From Castor canadensis (taxonomy: Eukaryota > Chordata > Mammalia > Rodentia > Castoridae): a stretch of DNA of 64,000 nt. The notes below the pieces were generated by a model. That model had not been told where the DNA came from. It searched no databases and worked only from the letters and a program-made list of their open reading frames with translations. Positions 32,896 through 42,429 of this stretch are shown here, one piece after another. Position 1 is the stretch's first letter, and every line of letters begins with the position of its first letter. The DNA is taken from NCBI RefSeq assembly GCF_047511655.1, contig NC_133387.1, positions 46,468,353-46,532,352 of the forward strand, read 5' to 3'. Position numbers and translations under genes: made by a program.

Positions 32896-33616
32896 CTATT
32901 CTGTAAACTTTGAATTTATCTTTCAACAGCACCTAATATAGTCTCTTTGACACAAGTGCTCCTTAAATCTTACTTGAGAGGATAGATGAAAAAATGTTGT
33001 AAATTTGCTCCAGTGTAGTTTTTATTGATACTGACATAGGGTGACTCCCTTTTTCCCTTGTAGTGTTTCATAATTGCTTCGCATTCTATTTCAGTTCCAT
33101 TTGAAATGGAGTTGTAGGTGTAAAAATGATCGTTTTTCATTAGGTCTTGGCATAGAATTGCGGTGTGATACCATGTTCCTCATCCAATTCCCAATGAATG
33201 TTTACTGTAGAGTACTACCACAACGAGCCGCCTCCCTTTTGAAAAAGTAAATAATATACTAAAAATGCATTCCTTTTTATGACATGTCTTGATCCACACC
33301 GTACTTCTAAAAGACATCTATATTCTTTCTCAAGTTGAAAGGGGCAGTTATACCCTTTTGACAAACAGCTGACAATTAGTCACTCACACATGACATAACA
33401 GGATTGGCCTTTGGTTTTCTAGAGACCTTATGTCTCCTGTTTTACTCCACTTCTAAATCTTGGCTTGTATCAAGACTGCCCTGCAGTTGTAGCCATACAT
33501 TCTCTAGTAATCTCAGTTGCTTAAAAAAATTATGTATGATTTCAAATCTCTGTTCACAGTTTTGGTCTGTCTGTGAAACAAACTCATACCCAGCTAATAA
33601 TTGCCTCTGCAAGGTC

Positions 33617-33620
33617 TAAT
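33617..33620. repeat. 4-bp target-site duplication, left copy (TAAT)
   Basis: It abuts the TGTTA terminus of the LTR-like element. A 4-bp match alone is weak evidence. Confidence 0.5.
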
Positions 33621-35301
33621 TGTTACTGGGAGTTTCAGTTAGGGTTCTTGGTCCCTACATTCTCATGAGAGATTTCAAGCAAGATGAGAAATGTAGTGAA
33701 AGTAATAGCAAAGTTTATTAAGAATGGTAAAGGTACAGAGGAGTTACAGAGATAAAAGAATAAAGGAGAACAGGTTCATTTCAGATCGGAGATTGACAAC
33801 ACACGTTAGGTCCTAGCTTTATTAGGGCTTAAGGGGAAGTTTTTGAGAATCATCAATTTATCAAGACAGCATTGTTTTTTTTTTTTATTTATTTTATCTC
33901 ATAAACCCTACCATAATCCTTCTGTGACACACTTTATCCTGCTTTTGTCTTTATCTGTTCATTCCCATTTTGGAACAATCCTTTAAGACAAATCCTTATT
34001 TTACCATGTAAAAATCTTTTTATCCAGAAAATGTCCTCTTGTAACTCTTACACCTCTTCATGCCCTACCATTTTCCATTGATTGTATCTCATAAACCTTG
34101 ACACAAGCCTTCTGGGACATGCTTTTTGCCTTCTGCTTTTTGCCCTTGTCTGTTTCCATTTTGGAACAATCCTTTATGACAAAATTTATTTACACACAAA
34201 ATCCTTTCATATTAAAAAATGCTCTTTATAACCTTTACACCTCTTCCTCTCCTACTTACTGCATCCTTTTTACCTTGTTTTTTAACCCCAACAGTATGAC
34301 AGAATGAAACATTACCTGTGCACACATGGCTGCAGGTCATACACACAGTTGCTGCATGAATTGTTTGAAGGGTGTCTTAGCACATTTTTTTCCCTTTGGT
34401 CTTATGTGAGTCTTATGAGTTACAGAATGTCACATTCCAATTAAGGTTGGCTAAGGTGATAAAACATCCAAACTTTAACAACAAACTATTAGTAGTACAA
34501 GCAAGACAGAAGAGAGAGAATACACAAAGCCCAAACTGTACATGTTAATACTGTAGTTACAGTTTAGGATATAAAAGGCAAGTTGATAAGTAATTATTTG
34601 CTTGTTTTTAAAAACAATTGAGAAGAGAAGTAAATCTTCACAGTTGTGTTCAGTTTTGCAAGATAATAGTCCAGAATAAGAGTAAAAAGATGGTTCCCCT
34701 CACACCAATAAGGAATCATGTCAGCTTATCAGAAGCAGGGAAAAATAAGGTTACTGGCCCCTGAGTAGGGGTTTCCTGGGTTGGCTTGCCAAATACCAGA
34801 TTTGGATAACCAAACCAGGGGCCAGAAAAATCCTGGTTTCATCAGAGAAAAAAAATTAAGGATGGATATGGAGGAGACAAGCTGGGCAGATTCATTAATG
34901 CAAAGTAAAAATCCACTGTACAGATCAGAGAGTGGGAATGCTCAAGAAGGTGTGCTGTTCTGGGGGTTCCAAAGACATCAAACTTTTATTGGGGTCTGTT
35001 GACATGAGATGGTCAGTTCTGGAAAACGGGGTAATGTGTCATTCATTAACTTTCAGAGTCTGGGCTATGTGTCAACTCCTCACATATTTCAGGGGTGGGA
35101 GGGATACTGTTGGCTTTGGATAGTCAAATTGGGACTGTTATTTTTTGTGCGCTCCAGGACCTATGGGTCAGCAAGACCCTGCTATACATCACAAGTCATT
35201 TCCTTCACATCAGCCATCAAGGATGTGATTCCTTAATCAACCTCCCAAGTCATGGTTCTCAGCTTTCAGGTTTCCTAACTCCCTGCCTAGCCCCTATAAC
35301 A
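33621..35301 (-). mobile_element. 1.7-kb LTR-like element (solo LTR or ERV remnant)
   Basis: The ends are TGTTA...TAACA and both flanks carry the 4-bp repeat TAAT (33617-33620 and 35302-35305), the duplication length typical of gamma-type ERVs. Read on the minus strand, two AATAAA signals (near 33820 and 33717), followed by CTTTGCTATTAC, look like an R/U5 region. No gag, pol or env coding is visible. A 191-bp-period direct duplication lies in the part upstream of the signals. It could be a long LTR or a small non-coding element; the family is not recognised. Confidence 0.6.
33893..34265. repeat. Diverged tandem duplication, period about 191 bp
   Basis: Two adjacent units share CATTTTGGAACAATCCTTTA (near 33967 and 34158), ATCTCATAAACC near their starts and CTTTACACCTCTTC / CTTACACCTCTTC near their ends. 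The offset of TGGAACAAT is 33971 versus 34162. Confidence 0.85.
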
Positions 35302-36011
35302 TAATGAGTATCTTAAAGTTAACTTGATGAAAACAGAAGCCTTGATAATCCTCAAACCTAATCGGTCCTCCAGCCTACCCTTTCACATTTTCTGCCCAAC
35401 TGTTGAAACTCAAAATATACAACTATTTTTTAATCCTCTGTTCTTTTAAGTATCCAATTCATTGACAAGCCCTGTCAGTTCTTACCTCCACAGGCTGATA
35501 CTACTGCTTGCCTACTCAGCATCCCTTCCCCTTTCTTAATCTTGATTTTCTCACCTCAGGTATCCATTCATCCTTCCTTCACTTAGGTCATTTGCCTCCA
35601 TGCAAGCAACACTGACACCACTCCCAGGTTAGGGTGGGCTCTGTTTAATCTTTAGCCAATCTGGGAACTCTATCTCCTTTGCAAATGGTTAGACAAATAA
35701 GGGATGGACAGATTTAAATAACTTTGGGCCAATAAAACTAAAGGAACTGAGGCCATCTGGCAAAGAAGAGTCTTGCCTTTAAAATAGCCACATGAAGTCA
35801 GCATATTGGAATATAAGAGCATGCGTCTTTTTTTTTTTTTTTTTTTTTTTTAGCAAGAGTCTTAGTTGCTAGTGAGAATCATCTAACAACTCTTTCAGGT
35901 TGAGAGTAATGATGATTATGAAGTTTAGGCGGACAGGATTCTTTGATGACATCATTGAGCCTGCTTTAAGACTACGCTTCCTGTAAAATAAGCCTATCCG
36001 TTACCTTTTTT

Positions 36012-36320
36012 AAGAAACTGTCATATATAGCCTTTATTATGTTGAGATACATTCTTTCTATTCCTAGTTTTATCAGAGCTTCTTATCATGAAATAGTGTT
36101 GAATCTTATTGAAAGCTTTTTCTGTAACTAGTGAGATGATCAAGTGGTTTTTGTCTTTGTTTCTGTTAATGTGCTGTACTACATTTAATGATTTGCATAT
36201 GTTGACCCATCCCTGCACCCCAGGGATGAAACCCAACTTGGTCAAGGTGTATGATCTTATCGATATGTTGTTGGATTCAGTTTGCCATTATTTTATTGAG
36301 GATTTTTGCATCAAAACTTA
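36012..36320 (-). mobile_element. L1 5' segment, inverted by twin priming
   Basis: The minus strand encodes the ORF2 stretch from [11 protein letters not shown] through GFIPGVQGW to [12 protein letters not shown] sequence. That is exactly the ORF2 part that precedes the sense segment beginning at about 36321, so the two halves are contiguous in L1 but oppositely oriented. Confidence 0.85.
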
Positions 36321-38428
36321 CAGCCAACATACTTAATGGGGCAAAACTGAAACCATTTCCCCAAAGGTCAGGAATGAGACAAGGGTGCCCACTCTGCCCA
36401 CTTCTATTCAACTTAGTCTTGGAATTCCTAGGCAGAGCAATTAGGCACGAAAAAGAAATAAAAAGAATACAAATAGGTGAAAAAGTAGTCAAACTCTCCC
36501 AATTTGTAGATGACATGATCCTATACCTTAAAAAAATGTGAAAAACTACACCAAAAATTACACACTATAAACAACTTCAGCAAAATAACAGGATACAAAT
36601 CAACTTATAAAAATCAGTAGCCTTTCTATACACCAACAATGAACACACTGGGAAAGAATATAGGAAAACAATTCCATTTACAATAGCCTAAAAAAAAGAA
36701 ATCAAATACCTAGGAATAAGCTTAATAAACTTAAATAAACTTAATAAACTTAACAAACTTAGAAAAGTTTTCCTTTTCTACAAGGAAAACTACAAACCAC
36801 TGAAGAAAAAAATCAAAGAAGACAATAGAAGATGAAAAAATCTCCCATTCTCATGGATTGGCAGAATCAACATTTATGGCTATACTACCAAAGGCAATCT
36901 ACATGTTCAATGCAATTCCCATCAAAATCCCAAAGACATGCATCACAGAGATTGAAAAATCAACACTAAAGTTTATCTGGAAGCACAAAAGACCACAAAT
37001 AGTGAAGGCAATACTGAGCAAAAATAGCAATGCTGGAGATATCACAATACCCAACTTCAAACTATATTACAAAGCAATAGCAATAAAAACAGCATGGTAC
37101 TGGCACAAAAACAGATATAAAGACCCGTAGAACAGAATAGAGACCCATATATGAATCCATGCAGCTACACCTACCTAATTTTTGACAAAGGTGCCAAAAA
37201 CATACGATGAACTATGAAGAAAAGACAGCCTCTTCAACAAATGTTGCTGGGAAAACTGGATATCTGCATGCAGAAAACTGATACTAGATCCATATTTTTC
37301 ACCCTGTACAATTATCAACACAAAGTGCATTAATGACCTTAATATAAGACCTGAAACCTTGAAGCTAGTACAGGAAAGAGCAGGGAATACAGTGGAAAAA
37401 TAGACATAGGCAAGGACTTCCTCAGTAGCACTCAAGCAGCTCAGCACCTAAGAGAAAGGACTGACAAATGGGACTACATGAAATTAAAAAGCTTCTGCAC
37501 AACAAAAGAAATGGTCTCTTAAACTGAAGAGACCACCCACTGAGTGGGAGAAAATCTTTGCTTGCTACATATCAGTTAAGGGACTGATAACCAGAATATT
37601 CAGGGAGCTCAAAAAACTAAACTCCCAAAAAATCAATGAACTGAACAGAGCTTTCTAAAAGGAAGAGGTCCAATGGCTAAAAAACACATGAAAAAACACT
37701 CACCATCCCTGGCCAAAAAGGAAATGTAAATCAAATCCACACTAAAATTGCACCTTACTCCTGTTAGAATAGCTGCCATCAAGAAGGCCAGCAACAACAA
37801 ATGTTGGCGAGAATGTGGGGGAAAAGGATCCCACATACACTGCTTGAGGGAATGTAAGCTAGTACAACTATGGAAAGCAATATGGAAGCTCCTTAAATAA
37901 AAACAGATCTGCCATATGATCCAGCAATACCACTCCTAGGGATATATCAGAAGGAATGTCAGTTGGGTTACAACAAAGGTACCTGTACACCCATGCTTAT
38001 TGCAGCACTATTCATAATAGCTAAATTTACGGAAACAGCCAAGATGCCCCACTACTGACAAATGGATTAAGAAAATGTATTTATACACAATGGAATTTTA
38101 CTTAGCCACAAAGAAGAATGAAATTTTGTCATTCACAGTTAAATGGATGGAACTGGAGAATGTCATCTTAAGTGAAATTAGACTCAGAAGACCAAAAGCT
38201 GCATGTTCTCCCTTATATGCAGACTATAGACCTAAAACAAATGCAGCAATATTATGGGAAACTGGTCACACTATGGGAGGCCGTCCACAGGAGAAGACAA
38301 GGGAAGGAAAACAAAACTGTGAATGTGGTTGTTATGCTTGGTCACAGTACAAGAATGAATATAGAAATCTTAAACTGGCCGAGGCCATCATGGGAAGGGG
38401 ATTAGGGAGTAGTGAAGAGTACTGGTAG
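36251..38428 (+). pseudogene. L1 ORF2 remnant (frameshifted)
   Basis: Open pieces at 36251-36541, 36858-37130 and 38075-38428 are successive parts of ORF2 separated by stops and indels, with the homologous sequence readable between them. No piece is likely to be expressed as a functional protein. Confidence 0.85.
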
Positions 38429-38865
38429 AAATGAACCAATTTGGTAATACATATATGCATGAAAACAACATAAGGAATCTCCCTGTGTAACTATCTTTAT
38501 CTCAAACTGGCAAAAATTTCATGCTTCTCTTTTTATCTTTTATGTTTTTTCTTCTACAAAACTGGAGAACAAGAGGGCAGCACAGGTTCTGCCCTGAGGT
38601 GGGGGTTGGCATCAGTGGGAAGGAAGAGGCGGTGGGGAAAGGGGTGGGAGGATGAATAAGGTGCAAATAATGTATACAATGGATATAACATGTATATAAA
38701 TGCAAAAATGATACCTGTTGAAACTGTTCCAGGAATCAGGGGAGGGGGGATGAAAGAGAGCAGTGGAGGTAGTGAATTCAAGTATGATATATTTGATACA
38801 TTATAAGAACCTTTGTAAATGTTGCAATGTATCCCCATCCAGCACAACAATAAAAAAAAGAAAGA
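36321..38865 (+). mobile_element. L1 3' segment (ORF2 RT end, C-terminus, 3' UTR, A-tail)
   Basis: Sense L1 resumes at [11 protein letters not shown], shows [12 protein letters not shown] and an RT motif reading FVDD instead of FADD, then the C-terminal domain in several broken frames (36858-37130, 38075-38428). A purine-rich 3' UTR and an A-rich tail (AATAAAAAAAAG) end near 38865. A short AAGAAACT at 36012-36019 and 38866-38873 may be the target-site duplication. It is older than the 13-16 kb L1 and inactive. Confidence 0.9.
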
Positions 38866-38875
38866 AAGAAACTTT

Positions 38876-38993
38876 GTCTACAGCCATACCACCCTAAACA
38901 CTGCCTATATCTCATCTGATCTCAGAAGAGAGAGGGTGAGACCTGATCAGTACTTGGATGGGAGAAACCTTAGGTCACGTATTTGGGTTTTTG
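38876..38993 (+). pseudogene. 5S rRNA pseudogene
   Basis: The sequence starts GTCTACAGCCATACCACCCT, the 5' end of mammalian 5S rRNA, and keeps ATCTCATCTGATCTCAGAAG (loop B/helix III region) and CAGTACTTGGATGGGAGA (helix IV, internal promoter/box C region). Scattered substitutions, a small indel in the middle and a degraded 3' end mark it as a pseudogene. It starts a few bases after the L1 A-tail. Confidence 0.9.
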
Positions 38994-39235
38994 TACCCAG
39001 CAATCTTTTAACTGGTGTACCAGAATCTACTCTCCCTACATTATCCTACTCTACTCATAATCACTGACTAGGTTCTAATGCAATAATCACATCACTGATC
39101 TCTGCTTTTTCTGCTGTACAATCAATTTGGAGAAAAAACATACATTAAAATTTAGATAATCTAACACACACACACACCCTTTTTTTTTTTTTAACTGCCA
39201 TTGATAACCCAGGGAAAGATCTGAGGGCAAGCTCC

Positions 39236-39280
39236 TCTCCCCCCCCCCTCCCCCCCCCCCCCGCCGCCAGGCTCCCCCCC
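39236..39280. repeat. Poly(C)-rich tract
   Basis: It is nearly pure C on the + strand with a few T and CCGCCGCC, striking in an AT-rich region. It may reflect expansion, or assembly uncertainty in run length. Confidence 0.9.
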
Positions 39281-39285
39281 ACTTG

Positions 39286-39308
39286 TACAGTATACAAGGT
39301 ATACTGTA
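39286..39308. repeat. Perfect 10-bp inverted repeat
   Basis: TACAGTATAC (39286-39295), loop AAG, GTATACTGTA (39299-39308). It is followed by a 19-bp direct repeat GTAACCTTGTGCTAGTATG at 39306-39324 and 39331-39349, in the putative LTR U3. Confidence 0.9.
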
Positions 39309-39894
39309 ACCTTGTGCTAGTATGGTAAGTGTAACCTTGTGCTAGTATGATATGTTGTAACCTCCTAGGCAGAAGCTAACTGCCACATTTGCTTTTGTTC
39401 TTCTGGCTTGCTTACTTCCACATTCTGAGGCATAAAAACCCTGCAGCCTTGAGCTGCGAGTCAGTGCCATTTTTGAGGAGATCCAGGGTGATGGCCCGCT
39501 ATTGTAATAAATCATTCTTTCCTCCAACCACCTGGGTTTGAGTCTTGTTCTTGCTGGTTAGACATTCTTCCCGCAACACCATCTGTGCTTCTTTAAGCAG
39601 CATAAAATCTGATCTATTTTATAAAGCCCAAAGTGATCTGACTTCTGCCTATCTCATTGACCAAGCCACTTGATTTGCAATATTGTCATAGTTTGAAACA
39701 TGAATAAAAAAATCACCTAAGCAGAAAGTGATTAAAGTGCATGGAGTTACTTGATCATGCAGTTGCTTGACCCAAGTCTTTGTTCCTGGAATGTTTGCTG
39801 TGATCTTCACAAGTCAGGTCTCTCCTCACCATCCAGTCTAAGGTATTTAGTTGGTTGCTCCATGACATATGGCTTTCTTTTTTGATTTTTTTTT

Positions 39895-40000
39895 CTTTTC
39901 TTTTCTCTCTCTCTTTTTTTTTGGAACAGGGTCTTGTTATGTAGCCTAGGATGGTCTTGAGCTCCTAAGCCTCCTGCCTCAGTTTCACAGGAGGCTTATA
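39895..40000 (-). repeat. B1-like SINE
   Basis: (T)n/(CT)n-rich left end, then GGGTCTTGTTATGTAGCC ... CTCAAGCC-type B1 antisense sequence with CCTCCTGCCTCAG. Confidence 0.75.
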
Positions 40001-41204
40001 TATAATATGCCTTGGAGTTATTCTTCTCAAGAGGTAAGTGAGCCAGAGTGTTTACCCACTTCAGTCAGTTATTGGTTACTCAAGAGAGACATTCCCTGGC
40101 ATCTTCTGGGGTGGCTCATGTACAAGTAGTATAGGTTCTAATTACCAGAAAAAGTGTTCAGGAAGAATCATAATTGCTAATTATGATTAGCAATTGGAGC
40201 AGAGCTATTCTATTTGGAAATGACAAATGAGGTGGTGCTAAGGGCAGGACACCAATATCATCTGTGACAATCCCTGGGTTATATGTGGTGTATCTTAAAT
40301 ATAAAGTGAATCTTGAAACCATTGATCAGGAGATTAGGAAAGTTTGGCAGAATCAGCATTACCAGGAAATAGTAGAAACCTATAGTAGACAGATGGCTTT
40401 TGCCTTTTTGTGAAACACATATCCATAAAAACATCATTCATATCTAATGGGTTTTACCTAGACAATTCAAACCTCATGTCCTGCCAAAAGACTCTAGTAG
40501 GATTTCTAATGACTCTGAAGTATACTTTTTTGTTGTTGTTGCTGCCTGTGGTGAAATGTCTTTCAAAAAAATTTTCATAGCTTTTTACTTTAACCAAAAT
40601 ACAGCACCATTAAAGCTCAATAACTATTAAACAAGTTGACCACATGGATCTTGTTTATATCTTTAAGATTAGTTCCTTATTCAAGGTAAAACAATGTGCT
40701 TTTTATCTATATTAGTGTTTGTAAATGAATAAAGATGACTTTAATGAGGACTTTTCAAAGCTCATAGTCATGGTTAGCATTTTATGTATGAAACCCAAGG
40801 TTCAAGTTAATAGTATGTGTCTTAATAATTTTGGTGACAATATTTCCATGTAGACAAATAGACAGGACACTGATTTTTATAAGCAGAGCAATTTCTTCTC
40901 TGTGCTTAGGCTAAGAAGGTCATTATCATTAGCTGCATAGATGGCAATTTATATAGAAGAAAGATAATTAGAATTTATTAACATTAAAAGCAAAATTTAA
41001 AAGCTATGATTTATAGGTTGTAATGGTTTCTTCATATTTTATAATTTAATTTGTTAAATAAGACTAGTAGAACATTTGGGAACCTGAACTTTCACTGTTT
41101 AACATAACTGCCTTAGTCTACACATTAGTACTCAGCAATGTAGGAAGTGAAATGAATTAATTGCTAGTTTTTGTTTGTTCATTTGTGTTGTTATTTTTGT
41201 TTTG
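40001..41204. other. Unassigned repeat-poor DNA
   Basis: No gene, RNA or recognisable repeat is seen. It includes a 24-bp near-palindromic AT-rich motif at 40172-40195 with homeodomain-type TAAT/ATTA cores. Confidence 0.4.
40172..40195. repeat. Perfect 10-bp inverted repeat with TAAT cores
   Basis: AATTGCTAAT, 4-nt loop TATG, ATTAGCAATT. The TAATTA and ATTA cores resemble homeodomain sites, but such motifs are common in AT-rich DNA. Confidence 0.7.
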
Positions 41205-41570
41205 TGGTACTGGGGGGTTGTTTGTTTTGTTTTATTTTTTTGGTGGGACTGGGGTTTGAGCTCAGTGTTTCACGCTTGCTAGGCAGTTGCTCTACCATTT
41301 GACCTAAGCCTTCAGCCCTTTCTGCTCTGGTTATTTTTGAGATAGGGTCTTGCCTTTTGCCCAGGCTGGCCTGGATTGAAATCCTGCTACTTTATACTTC
41401 TCATTGTAACTGAGATGACAGATGCACATCACCACACCCAGCTTTTTCCTTTGAGATGGGGGACTCATGAATGTTTTTTCCCCCTGGGCTAGGCTTGAAC
41501 TATGATCTTCCCAATCTCAGCTTCCCAAGTAGCTAGAATTATGGCCATGAGCCAACAGCACCTGGCTTAG
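41205..41570 (-). repeat. Composite SINE (ID-like + two B1-like units)
   Basis: GGTGGGACTGGGGTTTGAG ... GGCAGTTGCTCTACC, then two antisense B1-like halves (GATAGGGTCTTGCC; GAGATGGGGGACTC) ending in CATGAGCCAACAGCACC. Confidence 0.85.
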
Positions 41571-42429
41571 ATTTTTTTCAAGTTAAAATTAATAGTTGAT
41601 AGACACAAAATTTTCTTTATGTCAGTTGACTCTATTTTTCCAAGGAAGGCTTTTTATTTAATTTTTCTCATCTGAATGAAATTGATAATCTCATTATAAA
41701 ACCACTTCAAGGCACTGAAAAGTCTAGGAATAGTCAGTAGGAATTAAATCAGTGATGCCACAGAATATTGCCGAGAAACGCATGGGAGAAGATGCCAGGA
41801 TGGGTCTCCAGGCACCTTTCTTTGTTTCAGTCAGAGAAGTTTGACCTTTACTTGTTTTAGACATTGGAATTCAATGTAAGATTTTATTTTAAAAATTGAT
41901 TCCATGGCTCTTCTTTTAAAGTTTGATAACAGTGATCTAGATTTTCTACAATGTGAGCAATTTCTCCTAAATGCTACCGAGTAAGTTAGGTTTTACTTTC
42001 TGTCCAGATTCAGGGTAGAGACACTTCATACTGTGAAAATTATAAACATTTTTTCTAAGTTTGCTGAGTCTCTGTCATCTGTGTATTTGTGACCATGATG
42101 CTAGTTTTATAGGATTGGACATATTCTTAAAGAGCATCTACCTCTACCACTTCATTTTATAGATGAAGAAATAAAGCCAAAGTGGTTGTGACCCATCCCC
42201 AAGGTCACATTGGGCAGAAGCTTTCTTAGATTCTAATATAAAATTCTTGCCACTACATTGTACCTTCTCTTTTAGAGACTGTATTTTATCCACATTGAGT
42301 ATAGAATATTTGCCAGATATTAGGAAATATAAATGACAAAAGGAAAGAATGAGAACAAATGACATCCACTGAACAAATATTTATTGAGTAGCTACCATGA
42401 ATCAAGTACTGTTGACTTACTGAAGTTCA

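Larger units (their letters stand above)
30916..33616. other. Downstream of SEM1: MIRs and unassigned DNA
   Basis: AT-rich DNA with no gene. MIR fragments lie at about 32.27-32.9 kb. From 30.92-32.2 and 32.9-33.6 kb I see nothing recognisable. In human, extended SEM1 transcripts run downstream, so additional non-coding exons could lie here unseen. Confidence 0.5.
39202..39578 (+). mobile_element. Solo LTR (ERV class not assigned)
   Basis: TG...CA ends are flanked by the 4-bp repeat CCAT (39198-39201, 39579-39582). Inside are a long C-tract, a TATA-like ATAAAAA at 39432-39438 and AATAAA at 39506-39511, spaced as in an LTR. There is no internal viral region or coding. The 5' boundary depends on the 4-bp repeat and is less certain than the 3' one. 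Confidence 0.6.

Noticed and set aside
34781..35304. Cluster of overlapping short plus-strand ORFs
   Set aside because: They lie within the LTR-like element, opposite to its inferred orientation, and show no gag, pol or env motifs.
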